Assembly: GCF_004683865.2 (NCBI RefSeq)
Contig: NZ_CP038439.1
Span: forward strand, 107,501-171,500
DNA length: 64,000 bases
Direction of reading: 5' to 3'
Source: Paracoccus liaowanqingii
GTDB taxonomy: Bacteria; Pseudomonadota; Alphaproteobacteria; Rhodobacterales; Rhodobacteraceae
Positions 10,461 to 19,304 of this stretch are shown in pieces. Under the pieces are notes generated by a model. It was not told the origin of the DNA. It ran no database searches and worked only from the letters and a program-made list of their open reading frames with translations. Each line of letters begins with the position of its first letter. The first letter of the stretch is position 1. The position numbers were made by a program, and so were the translations under genes.

Positions 10461-10916
10461 TCACCCTTGATGGCTGGAGAAGACGCGGGTCTGGGACCCG
10501 GTCCAGAGGATGACGTCGAAGGGATCGCGGTGATCGCCCATCTCCATGCCCGGCGATCCGACCGGCATGCCGGGCACTGCGATGCCGCCTGCCTGCGGAT
10601 GCTGTTCCAGCAGGCTGTGGATATCGGCGGCGGGCACATGACCCTCGATCACATAGCCCTCGATCAGGCCCGTATGGCAGGACCGCAAGGACGCCGGGAC
10701 GCCATGGCGATCCTTCACGGCCTCCATGTCCTCGGTCATGACCACGTCCACGACGAAGCCATGCGCTTCCAGATGCGCGATCCAGGCCCCGCAGCATCCG
10801 CAATCGGGCGAGCGGAACACCTGGGCCCGGACGGGCGTCTGACGCGCAGCCGCAAGGGCCGGCGCCGTCATCAGGCAGGCGGCCATCGTGGCCGCGAACA
10901 TCCGTCGATTGATCAT
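10461..10916 (-). CDS. periplasmic DUF411 metal-binding protein
   Basis: 151 residues. The signal peptide is clear (NRRMFAATMAACLMTAPALAAA). The DUF411 domain follows with FRSPDCGCCGAW (Cys39, Cys41, Cys42), a further Cys in SLRSCHTG, EGYVIEGHVPAADI and GMPVGSPGMEMG, which carries Met residues suited to Cu(I). The family occurs in copper-resistance loci and is thought to bind copper in the periplasm. Its ATG overlaps the last base of the MerR stop, so it is co-translated with its regulator. The next gene starts 2 bases after it. Confidence 0.85.
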   Translation of the reverse strand: MINRRMFAATMAACLMTAPALAAARQTPVRAQVFRSPDCGCCGAWIAHLEAHGFVVDVVMTEDMEAVKDRHGVPASLRSCHTGLIEGYVIEGHVPAADIHSLLEQHPQAGGIAVPGMPVGSPGMEMGDHRDPFDVILWTGSQTRVFSSHQG

Positions 10917-11368
10917 CAGGCAATCCTTTCCTTTAATCCGTTGTCCCTGGCGCGGCGGGTCCCTTGTCCGTCGCCGGCCTCGGGCATTTCGAGTTGGTGC
11001 AGGATGGGGCAACTGGGACGCTCGTTGCCCGCGCAGGCATTCGCCAGATCCTCCAGCGTGTCGGCCATCTCCTGCAGGTGGGCGATCTTGTGGCGCAGAT
11101 CCTGAACCCTGGCCTGCGCCTGCGCCTTCACGTCGGCACTGCGCCGGTCCTTGTTGCGCCACAGGTCCAGCAGCTCGGTGATCTCGGCGATGGAGAAGCC
11201 CAGATCGCGCGCACGGGCGATGAAGCGCAGCACATGCACATCGCCGGGCGCGTAGTCCCGATAGCCCGAGGCCGTGCGCGCAGCGGTCGGGATCAGACCG
11301 ATCTGTTCGTAATAGCGGATCATCTTGGCCGACACACCCGAGCGGGTTGCGGCGTCTCCGATGTTCAT
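10916..11368 (-). CDS. cueR: CueR-type copper-responsive MerR regulator
   Basis: 150 residues. The N-terminal winged helix reads IGDAATRSGVSAKMIRYYEQ; a long dimerisation helix follows. Cys112 and Cys120 (in ACAGNERPSC) match the number and spacing of the Cu(I)-binding cysteines of E. coli CueR, which separates it from Zn or Hg sensors. A MerR-type promoter with 19-bp spacer lies just upstream on the same strand (11398-11428), so it probably controls its own operon with DUF411 and the glutaredoxin fusion. The start MNIGDAA is the conserved family start. Confidence 0.92.
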   Translation of the reverse strand: MNIGDAATRSGVSAKMIRYYEQIGLIPTAARTASGYRDYAPGDVHVLRFIARARDLGFSIAEITELLDLWRNKDRRSADVKAQAQARVQDLRHKIAHLQEMADTLEDLANACAGNERPSCPILHQLEMPEAGDGQGTRRARDNGLKERIA

Positions 11369-11397
11369 CAGATGGGCTCCGTGCTCCTTCTGGACCA

Positions 11398-11428
11398 AAT
11401 ATGGGGCTTCCCATGGTGGGAAGGTCAA
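11398..11428 (-). promoter_or_regulatory. MerR/CueR-type promoter with 19-bp spacer
   Basis: On the minus strand, TTGACC (11428-11423) and CATATT (11403-11398) are 19 bases apart. Within the spacer lies an inverted repeat, CTTCCCACCATGGGAAG. An over-long spacer with a central dyad is the hallmark of promoters activated by MerR proteins through DNA untwisting. The cueR start is 30 bases downstream of the -10. Confidence 0.85.
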
Positions 11429-11511
11429 GGGACGGGTCACGGATTTATGCATCTGCGACCCTGCGAGGATGGGAAGGACCATCTGATCGCCGGAAGAAGA
11501 GGGGCGCTGCC

Positions 11512-11768
11512 ATGACGACAGTCGGTCCCGTCCTGTCGACGGCCCTCGCTTTTGCGACACCGGGCCTTGCCTGACAGGGCACGGCCACGGCGACATGCCC
11601 ATGTCCGGGGCGCAGCCCGACGATACGCCGTCGCCGACACCCAATGACGAGGCGAGGACCGACATGGCCCGCATCGGTCCCGAGCGCGGATCGGATCCCA
11701 AGCTGGCGCCTTGGCCGAGACTAACTGGCGGCAAGGCTGGGCACGGAAACGTGAGCGCGGCCGTGTAA
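11512..11768 (+). pseudogene. remnant of a small secreted His/Met-rich, possibly copper-binding protein
   Basis: An ATG at 11512 starts a signal-peptide-like stretch (VGPVLSTALAFATPGLA) that meets a TGA at once. A neighbouring frame continues with GHGHGDMPMSG and a polar tail to TAA at 11766-11768. His/Met-rich heads of this kind occur in periplasmic copper chaperones of the DUF305/CopM type, and the position beside cueR fits. The expected DUF305 core is absent. This is a tentative reading of a decayed gene. Confidence 0.35.
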
Positions 11769-11826
11769 CATTCACCCCTGCATGCCCGAATGGACCTACG
11801 CCTGACATGGTAACACGGAGGTCAAC

Positions 11827-13653
11827 ATGCCCGTATCGGCCACGACACCTTTCTTCCTTCAGAACGGCAAGAGCTTTCTCGTCAACCCGCCGTCCACTCC
11901 CCGGATCATCACCGATCTGGGCACCGCGACGCTGGTCGACAGCGACCTCGTGCGCGGCGACGATCCCGGTGAGGCGGTCACCCTCGGGTTCGGCCGCGGG
12001 ACGGGCGGCGGTTTCCGACGCTTCTTCGACCAGGACAGGGAGGTGCTGACCAGCCTCACCTTCGACGACGGCACCATCCTGACCGGGGTCAGGGGGCTGG
12101 TGGACGGCAACAACTTCAGCATCGGCGGCAACTTCTACTTCCTGTTCGACAGCGATGCGCTGGCCGCGGTCGGCAAGTCGATCAGCGATGTGGCCAAGGT
12201 CAACAGCTTTGCCCTGTTCGACCACGACCTGAACTGGTCCGACTTGGGCTTTTCCGGCGGCAACCTGCCCGCACCCGAGCCTCAGCCCGAGCCGGAGGAA
12301 AGCACCGAGGCCACGGCGATGTTCTTTTCGCAGAACAACCAAAGCTTCATCGCGAATCCCACGTTCAACGTCTTCCTCGACGCCCGGATCGGGGTCGCGA
12401 CACTGGTCGACGACGACCTGATCCGTGGCAACGATGCGGGCGAGGGGGCCGTGATCGGGGTCGGCTTCACTGGCGCCCCGGTGATTGCCACGCAGCCGAC
12501 CGAGGTCCTGACTAGCATCGCCTTCGCCGACGGCACGACCCTGACCGGGGTGGAGGGCGTGCTGTTCGGCGGCGGCTCGTCCGCATCCTTCGGCCTCGGC
12601 AGCAGCACCTTCCTCTTCGACGCCGATGCGCTGGCCGCCGCGGGCAAATCGGTCGTCGACGTGGCGCGAGTCCTCAGCTTCACGTCCACGGACCACGACC
12701 TGACCTGGGCCGATCTGGGCTTTTCCGGGGGCGATCTGCCCGAACCGGGGCCGCCGCCGGTGCCGGACCTGGTCGAGGGAATCCCCGCGACCGCCATCTG
12801 GTTCTTGCAGAACAGCCAGAGCTTCATCGTCAACCCGACATTCAACGTGACGCTGGACACCGAACTGGGGATCGCGACACTGGTCGACGACGACCTGATC
12901 CGCGGGGACGATGCGGGCGAGGGGGTCACGCTCGGGCTGCGGATCCTCGGGGGCGGTCCGCAACCCGTCGCGACCCAGGACATCGAGGTTCTGACCAACA
13001 TCACCTTTGCCGACGGCACCACCCTGACCGGGGCCGAGGCGGTGATGTTCGGGGGCGGCTCGCCCGCCTCCTTCGGCCTCGGCACCAGCACCTTCCTGTT
13101 TGACACGGTTGCCTTGGCCGCTGCGGGCAAGTCCGTCCTCGACGTGGCGCGGGTGAACAGCTTCACGATGACGGACCACGACCTGACCTGGTTCGACGTC
13201 GGCTTCACCCAGGACGGCGTCACCCTGCCCGAGCCGGAGCGGAACCTGACCCTGCTGGAGGGCACCGCCGGCAACGACACCCTGCGCGGCACCCGGGACG
13301 ACGAGCTGATCCTCGGCGGCGAGGGGAACGACCGGCTGATCGGCGGCCGAGGCGACGACGTGATCCTCGGTGGCAACGGCAACGATCGGCTGACGGGCGG
13401 GCTGGGCGAGGACACCTTCGTCTTCGGCGCCGATGCGCGCGACGGCAACCGGGACCGCGACGTGGTGACCGACTACAACGCGGTTCTGGACACCATCGTG
13501 CTGGAAGCCGGTGCGACCATCCGGTCCTCCGCGGTGCGGGATGGCGGCCTGCTGATCACGCTCGACGGCGATGGCGACACCATCTTCGTGCAGAATGCCG
13601 GGCCGATCATCCTGGGCAACATCGCGCTGGTCGACGACCTGTTCCTGGTCTGA
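11827..13653 (+). CDS. RTX-type secreted protein with three copies of an unrecognised domain
   Basis: 608 residues, ATG preceded by GGAGG at 7 bases. There is no signal peptide. Three homologous blocks begin near residues 9, 165 and 324. Each follows the plan: FxxQNxxSF, then GxATLVDDDLIRGxDAGE, LTxxxFADGTTLTG, SFGLGxSTFLFD, ALAAAGKSVxDVARV, ending in DHDLTWxDLGF. Acidic Pro-rich linkers separate them. From about residue 476 come RTX nonapeptides (GTAGNDTLRG, GGEGNDRLIGG, GGNGNDRLTGG) and a hydrophobic C-terminus (ALVDDLFLV) of the kind read by type I secretion systems. It is therefore probably a calcium-folded extracellular or surface protein. I do not recognise the repeated domain. No type I transporter is in the window. 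Confidence 0.85.
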   Translation: MPVSATTPFFLQNGKSFLVNPPSTPRIITDLGTATLVDSDLVRGDDPGEAVTLGFGRGTGGGFRRFFDQDREVLTSLTFDDGTILTGVRGLVDGNNFSIGGNFYFLFDSDALAAVGKSISDVAKVNSFALFDHDLNWSDLGFSGGNLPAPEPQPEPEESTEATAMFFSQNNQSFIANPTFNVFLDARIGVATLVDDDLIRGNDAGEGAVIGVGFTGAPVIATQPTEVLTSIAFADGTTLTGVEGVLFGGGSSASFGLGSSTFLFDADALAAAGKSVVDVARVLSFTSTDHDLTWADLGFSGGDLPEPGPPPVPDLVEGIPATAIWFLQNSQSFIVNPTFNVTLDTELGIATLVDDDLIRGDDAGEGVTLGLRILGGGPQPVATQDIEVLTNITFADGTTLTGAEAVMFGGGSPASFGLGTSTFLFDTVALAAAGKSVLDVARVNSFTMTDHDLTWFDVGFTQDGVTLPEPERNLTLLEGTAGNDTLRGTRDDELILGGEGNDRLIGGRGDDVILGGNGNDRLTGGLGEDTFVFGADARDGNRDRDVVTDYNAVLDTIVLEAGATIRSSAVRDGGLLITLDGDGDTIFVQNAGPIILGNIALVDDLFLV

Positions 13654-14637
13654 TCCGTTTCTTGGTCTGATCCGTGGCGGGGCGTGATGCCGCCCCGCCG
13701 CATTCCCGACGGTAATTTTGCCTGTCAAGGGACGCCCGGAGGGGCGGACATTAGGATCGACGATGTCCGGCGCGGAGGTCTGCACCAACACCTCCATCGC
13801 GGCCTGCAGCGCGTGATCGACAAGGGCCTGCACGTGATACAGGTCGAAGCCGCCGTTCGCCGTGGCCTGATGCGCTCAAGGTTTGCCCGAGGCACGGCCT
13901 TGGGCGGCCAAGGCGGTGTCGGCGATGACCGGAATATCGGGATATGCTGCGAAGTGGTTCTGCGGCAGAGAGCAGCTTGTGCCGCATCTGAGCTTTACTG
14001 GAACGCCATCGACGATCAGATCATGGCCGGGTGTGATGGCGCCCTCTGCCAGCATCACGCCGTGATAGAGCATGTCGCCCGCCGTCAGGCCCCCCACACC
14101 TGCGACATGCCGCCTGTCGCTGTCATCCGGGGGCCTTCGGAATGCCCAAGGACCAGATGGGCCAGATGCGGCAACTGGAAGTTCGGATCCGAAGCAGGCT
14201 GCGTCCCTTCCCGCATGGTTCCGCATGTCCTGCACCACTGGGAGGAGGCAGCATGGCGGTTTGCCGCAGCGCGGTGTGCCAGTCATGAACGGGCTGTTGA
14301 TCGTCAGCGCCCCGATGAGGCCGACAGGCTGTCCCGGTCCTTGGACCACGAGCGCGAAGATGCCCATTCGGGACCGGCAGGCAGGCCCGCTATTCGGCTG
14401 TTGTTCACAAGCTTTCAGCGTCAATGCGTCTCGGCGAGGCAAGGCGAAAAGAAATTATAAATTCTACCTTGAGTTGTGTTCTCCCTTCAGACATCCTCAA
14501 CACATGTTCGGGTAAAGTTCTCACCAGTCGCCTTCTGTTTGCGCGTTCCGCTTCCCGTTCGTGGACTGTCGATGGCGACAACGGTTTTGGATTCTTGCGG
14601 TCGCGGCATGCGATCCGAGGAGCAGACGGAGAACAAA
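13654..14637. other. region without a confident gene; possible decayed gene on the minus strand
   Basis: About 980 bases between two RTX genes. A minus-strand frame (14442 to 13876) contains protein-like text such as GDMLYHGVMLAEGAITPGHD and continues past a stop as HVQALVDHALQAAMEVLVQT in the same phase down to about 13750. It could be a broken enzyme or regulator gene, but I cannot name a family. An AT-rich stretch at 14445-14520 is a plausible promoter area for the gene starting at 14638. Confidence 0.35.
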
Positions 14638-17600
14638 GTGACCCTTTCGGCCTCATCAAACATCTTCACCATTGGCCACAGCCTCGTGGGCCTGGAAATG
14701 CCCCACATGATGAACAGCATGGGGCGCGGGGGTGTCACCGACTATCAGGTGATCATCGGTGCCCCGTTGCGGGTCAGCTGGGAAAGTTCGGGCGCCAGCT
14801 TTGCGCAGGGCAAGGACTCGCGCAAGGCGCTGGCGACCGGTGACTATGATGCCGTGATCATGACGGAAGCGATTCCGCTGGACAGTCATCTGAAATGGTC
14901 CGGGACGGTCCAGAATGCCCTGCGGTTCGCCAATCTGGCCTATTCGGCCAATCCCGACGTGCAGACCTATATCTACGAGACATGGCACGGCTTCGACTTC
15001 CACAACGGCAACCTGAGGGCGTGGCGTGCGGGGCTCGACAGCTTCGGGCCGAAATGGGAAAGCATCGTTGACGGCGTGAATGCCGGGCTGCCGGATGGCG
15101 CAAAGCCCATGCTGCTGATCCCCGCCGGCCAGGCGATGGCGAACCTCTATGACGCGATCGAGGCGGGCCAGATCCCGGGCGTGACGTCGATCCGGCAGTT
15201 CTTCGTCGATGACATCCACCTGAACATCAACGGCAATTACTTCGTCACGACGGTTCATCAGGCCACCTTGTACGGCGAGAATCCCGACGGCCTGCCGGAA
15301 CGGACCTTCAGCCCCTGGGGATCCTACCCGGCGGTGAACCCCGCGCTGGCGGACGCCCTTCAGAAGGTCGCGTGGGAGACGGTGAACGAATACGACCGCG
15401 ATGGCGTCAACGACAATGGTGCGGGACCCGCGCCCGTCGACCCCGCGCCTGTCGATCCCTCCCCGGCAGAGCCCGAACCTGCTCCGGTGGACCCCAGGCC
15501 GGTCGACCCCAAGCCCGTCGACCCCAAGCCGGTGGATCCGAAGCCCGTCGATCCGAAGCCGGTGGAGCCCAAGCCGGTAGACCCCAAGCCCGTCGATCCG
15601 AAGCCGGTGGACCCCAAGCCGGTGGATCCGTCCCCGGTCGAGCCCGGCTCCGAGGTGGCGGGGTGGAAGGCGACCTATTGGGCCCTTCCGTCCAGCGCCA
15701 CCAACATCAGGACCGTGGACTTCACGGCGCCGCCCACTGCGTCGACCACGTTGGACAAGGTCCAGTTCTGGACCGAGGGCAGCCTGTGGAGGGGCGGACC
15801 GGCCAACCATTTCGCGGCCAAGTTCGAGGGCGATCTCGAGATCAAGAAGGCCGGCGACTATCGCTTCACGGTCGGGGTCGATGACGCGGCGCTGATCTAT
15901 GTGGACGGAAAGCTGGTCCTGGACCGCAGCGACAACGGGGCCTTCAAGACCAGCGAGGTCACGCTCAAGCTTGGCACGGGATCCCATACGATCGAGTTCC
16001 GGTACCTTGAGGTGAATGGAACCTCTGCCGCCGAACTGCAGTACAGCGGCCCGGACACGATGGGCAAACGGGCCTACATCACCGAGAAGGTCGTCTCTCA
16101 TGGGGGTCAGCCAGCCGCTGTCGACCCGGCCCCCGCCGATCCCGAACCCGTCGTGCCCAAGCCCGTCGACCCGAAGCCCGTCGATCCGAAGCCTGCGGAT
16201 CCCGAGCCCGCACCCGAGCCGCCGACAGCTCCGCCGCCCGCCCCCCCGGTCCCTGCGGACGGATCGACGCTGACCAACCCGTCGATGGGTGTCGGTCTGG
16301 GCGGGGTCACGGACTGGTCGACCCAGATGCCCTTCCTCGACGTCTTCAAGACCTCACGCCCCTGGACGGGGCACCTGGAAGGCCGGTGGGGCGGGGCCAC
16401 GTCGCAGCAGATCGAGGCCGTCTCGGACGCGAACGGATACCTGACCAAGCTGCCCGCCGGCGTGTCCCATGTCAGCTCGCTCTTCCTGACCGAGATGCCG
16501 TCCCAGATGACCTCGGTCGCTGGAACCTACCGGGTCACTTATGACGGACAGGGCGACATCCGGGTCACCGGCGGCACCAATGTCCGCTACGGCGACGGAG
16601 AGATCTGGTTCGACTACACGCCCCGCAACAGCAACCTGGTCAGCATCGACATCCACAGGATCACAGCCACCGACCATATCCGCAACATCTCGGTCGTCCA
16701 CGAGAAGAACATCCCGGCCTTCGAGGCCGGCAAGGTCTTCAATCCGCAGTGGATCGAGATGATCGACGACATGCGCTCGCTGCGCTTCATGGACTGGCAG
16801 GGCACGAACAACTCGGACGTCTCCAGCTGGGCCGACCGGGCGCAGATGTCGGATGCGACTTGGGCCACCGAGGCCGGCGTCCCGCTGGAGATCATGGTCC
16901 AGCTGGCCAACGAGACCGGGACGGATCCCTGGTTCAACATCCCGCATCTGGCCAGCCCGGACTACATCCGGAAATTCGTGGCCTATGTGAAGGAGAACCT
17001 CGATCCCGACCTGAAGCCCTCGTTCGAGTATTCCAACGAGGTCTGGAACTTCCAGTTCGAACAGGCGCAATGGGCCCACCAGCAGGGCCAGAGGCTGTGG
17101 CCCGGCCAGAGCGACGCATGGGTCCAGTTCTACGGCATGAAATCCGCCGAGATGGCGCGGATCGTCGATCAGGTCTATGGCGCGAACGTCAATGACCTGG
17201 TGAACAAGGTCATCGCCACCCACACCGCCTGGCAGGGCCTCGAGGAGAGCATCCTCGATGCGCCGAACGCGGTCGCCAACGGTTCGGCACGCCCCGCATC
17301 CCTGTTCAACGACTATGCCATCACCGGATATTTCGACGGCAGCCTGGGGCGCGAGAAGGGCGCGACCGTGCTGGACTGGATCGCAAGCTCCGAGGCAAGC
17401 GCCCTGGCCCAGGGCCGTGCCCAGGGCCTGTCGGGCAGCCAGCTGACCGCCCATGTCCGGGAACACAAGTACGACCGCGCCATCGACCTGGCCGTGAGGG
17501 AGCTTCGCGACGGCTCGGTCACGGGCAATCCCGACGGCTCGATCGCCAACCTGATCAAGAGCTTCGCCTATCACAAGAAGGTCGCCGACGCCTACAAGAT

Positions 17601-18690
17601 GGACCTGGTGATGTATGAGGGCGGCACCCATGTCGTGGGCACCGGCCAGTGGAGCAACAACAAGGTGCTGGCCGACTTCTTCAACGCCCTGAACCAGTCC
17701 GATGACATGGGCGGGCTGTACCAGGAACTGATGCAGGGCTGGAAGGATGCGGGCGGGACGCTGTTCAACGCCTTCGTCGATGTGGGGCGGCATGGAATCC
17801 ACGGATCCTGGGGCGCCCTGCAGCATCTGGACGACCAGTCCGAACGGTGGGATGCCATCGTCGCCTTCAACAAGGCAAATCCCGGATGGTGGGAGGCTCG
17901 GGACCCGGGCGACTTCATCGGCAGCGGAGAGACGGCCCCGGTCGGGACGACCCCGCCCGATCCCGAACCCTCGGACCCGACCCCGGCCCCGACGCCTGTC
18001 CCGCCGACGCCCCCGGGTGCCATCCTGGGGAACGATCTCGACAACATCCTTGAAGGCAGTGGCAGGAACGACCGGATCTACGGGTTCGGCGGCAATGACA
18101 CGATCTATGGCAAGGGCGGCGCCGACGAGATGCATGGCGGCCTGGGCAACGACCTCTACTTCGTGAACGATCGGGGCGACCGGACGATCGAGAGGGCGAA
18201 CGAGGGGTATGACGAGGTCAGGTCGACGATCGACTGGACCCTGTCCGCGCATACCGAGGCGTTGTTCCTGCGGGGAACGGCCGATCTCGACGGGATCGGG
18301 AACGCGCTGGGAAACCGGCTGGTCGGCAACAACGGAGCGAACACCCTGTCCGGGATGGCCGGGAACGACGTCCTGCGGGGAGGCGGCGGCAACGATCGCC
18401 TGATCGGCGGAACCGGAAACGACACGCTTTCGGGCGACAGCGGCCAGGACACCCTGGATGGCGGCGCCGGGAACGATGTCTATACCGGCGGTGCGGGACG
18501 GGACGTCTTCATCTTCCTGTCGGGCAGGGATGTCGTGAAGGACTTCCAGGTCGGCTTTGACACCGCCGAGCTGATCGGCGACGGAAGGATGACCTGGCAG
18601 AACAGCAACCAGGGCCTTGTCATGAGGCACGACCAGGGCACGGTCACCTTCGAGGGCCTGGACATGGAGGATGTCAGCTTCATCTTCTGA
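14638..18690 (+). CDS. multidomain RTX exoprotein: SGNH-like, PA14, glycosidase-like barrel
   Basis: 1350 residues from GTG 14638, chosen for GGAG 6 bases upstream; in-frame ATGs at 14476-14608 lack such a site. Order: residues 1-255 SGNH-hydrolase-like (IFTIGHSLVG for the nucleophile block, VDDIHLNINGNY for the Asp-His block); 262-337 Pro-rich PVDPK repeats; 340-485 PA14 carbohydrate-binding domain (YRFTVGVDDAALIYVDGKLV); 490-541 second linker; 542-1098 a glycosidase-like domain with FEYSNEVWNF, resembling the Asn-Glu acid/base motif of clan GH-A, and DLVMYEGGTH for a second Glu; 1128-1290 RTX repeats (GGGGNDRLIGG); then a C-terminal secretion region. It is likely exported by type I secretion and acts on an extracellular polysaccharide, possibly removing acyl groups and cleaving the chain. 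Substrate unknown. Confidence 0.82.
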   Translation: MTLSASSNIFTIGHSLVGLEMPHMMNSMGRGGVTDYQVIIGAPLRVSWESSGASFAQGKDSRKALATGDYDAVIMTEAIPLDSHLKWSGTVQNALRFANLAYSANPDVQTYIYETWHGFDFHNGNLRAWRAGLDSFGPKWESIVDGVNAGLPDGAKPMLLIPAGQAMANLYDAIEAGQIPGVTSIRQFFVDDIHLNINGNYFVTTVHQATLYGENPDGLPERTFSPWGSYPAVNPALADALQKVAWETVNEYDRDGVNDNGAGPAPVDPAPVDPSPAEPEPAPVDPRPVDPKPVDPKPVDPKPVDPKPVEPKPVDPKPVDPKPVDPKPVDPSPVEPGSEVAGWKATYWALPSSATNIRTVDFTAPPTASTTLDKVQFWTEGSLWRGGPANHFAAKFEGDLEIKKAGDYRFTVGVDDAALIYVDGKLVLDRSDNGAFKTSEVTLKLGTGSHTIEFRYLEVNGTSAAELQYSGPDTMGKRAYITEKVVSHGGQPAAVDPAPADPEPVVPKPVDPKPVDPKPADPEPAPEPPTAPPPAPPVPADGSTLTNPSMGVGLGGVTDWSTQMPFLDVFKTSRPWTGHLEGRWGGATSQQIEAVSDANGYLTKLPAGVSHVSSLFLTEMPSQMTSVAGTYRVTYDGQGDIRVTGGTNVRYGDGEIWFDYTPRNSNLVSIDIHRITATDHIRNISVVHEKNIPAFEAGKVFNPQWIEMIDDMRSLRFMDWQGTNNSDVSSWADRAQMSDATWATEAGVPLEIMVQLANETGTDPWFNIPHLASPDYIRKFVAYVKENLDPDLKPSFEYSNEVWNFQFEQAQWAHQQGQRLWPGQSDAWVQFYGMKSAEMARIVDQVYGANVNDLVNKVIATHTAWQGLEESILDAPNAVANGSARPASLFNDYAITGYFDGSLGREKGATVLDWIASSEASALAQGRAQGLSGSQLTAHVREHKYDRAIDLAVRELRDGSVTGNPDGSIANLIKSFAYHKKVADAYKMDLVMYEGGTHVVGTGQWSNNKVLADFFNALNQSDDMGGLYQELMQGWKDAGGTLFNAFVDVGRHGIHGSWGALQHLDDQSERWDAIVAFNKANPGWWEARDPGDFIGSGETAPVGTTPPDPEPSDPTPAPTPVPPTPPGAILGNDLDNILEGSGRNDRIYGFGGNDTIYGKGGADEMHGGLGNDLYFVNDRGDRTIERANEGYDEVRSTIDWTLSAHTEALFLRGTADLDGIGNALGNRLVGNNGANTLSGMAGNDVLRGGGGNDRLIGGTGNDTLSGDSGQDTLDGGAGNDVYTGGAGRDVFIFLSGRDVVKDFQVGFDTAELIGDGRMTWQNSNQGLVMRHDQGTVTFEGLDMEDVSFIF
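15421..15645 (+). repeat. tandem 15-bp coding repeats (PVDPK linker)
   Basis: A run of roughly ten near-identical 15-bp units encodes PVDPK, PVEPK or PVDPS between the SGNH-like and PA14 domains; a shorter run lies at 16120-16210. DNA-level identity between units (CCGGTGGACCCCAAG and close variants) makes length variation by slippage likely. The encoded rod acts as a spacer. Confidence 0.85.
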
Positions 18691-19304
18691 TCTTTGACTT
18701 CTGAGGCGTCAGGCCAATCGAGATGCCCGAGAACCGGGTGGCCTGACGCCGGATGCGAGTTGATAGCCTGCGTGACGGGCGATGCCTGATGGATTGCCCC
18801 TGCACCCCGATGCACTGATCGCCCGCATTGGGGTGCTCCTTGTCAATGCTGCCAGATTGTCGGGCGCACCGCAGGCGCTGGAAGAGACCGGCACCGCCGT
18901 CGCCTCGCTCCATCCGGACGGGCGCGTGGTCTTGACATGGCCGACCGTGCCCTGTCGGTGCAGCAGATGCGCGCCTAGCAGCAGTCCTCGGGCCAGGACA
19001 GTGACGCTTGGGCAGCGCTGTGCTAGTTCGTCCTGGCAGGTCGACTTTCCCCGCCTTGCCCCCGATGCGTTCCGACAACGGAACCGGCGGGGCCTTCCGA
19101 GTAGGCCGATCCACGCCACAACGCCTGTCGCACCGACGGATCGCGGGTCAGCCCTCAGGAACCTTTGGGGGGCCGCACGGTTAGAGGGCCCGGCGCCCTC
19201 ATCCCGGCAGAGCCTCTGCCCGCCCCGTCTTCCTCCGCAAAGCCCCGACCGCCCGTCCTGCCCGCCGCAGGGGCAGGGGGGGGTGCGGCATCGAAAGTCG
19301 TCCC
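18691..19304. other. intergenic region, no supported gene
   Basis: About 610 bases between the large RTX gene and the antiporter gene. Open frames exist on both strands, as expected at this GC content, but none shows a recognisable domain or a strong ribosome site. A run of pyrimidines/purines near 19255-19290 precedes the antiporter start. Confidence 0.5.

Noticed and set aside
11437..13833. Long minus-strand open frame opposite the RTX gene
   Set aside because: It is antisense to clear RTX repeats, full of low-complexity Gln/Arg/His/Gly text, and exists because high GC removes stop codons.
13876..14442. 188-codon minus frame between the RTX genes as an intact gene
   Set aside because: Some text looks protein-like, but the frame continues past a stop without an identifiable family, so at most a decayed gene is supported.
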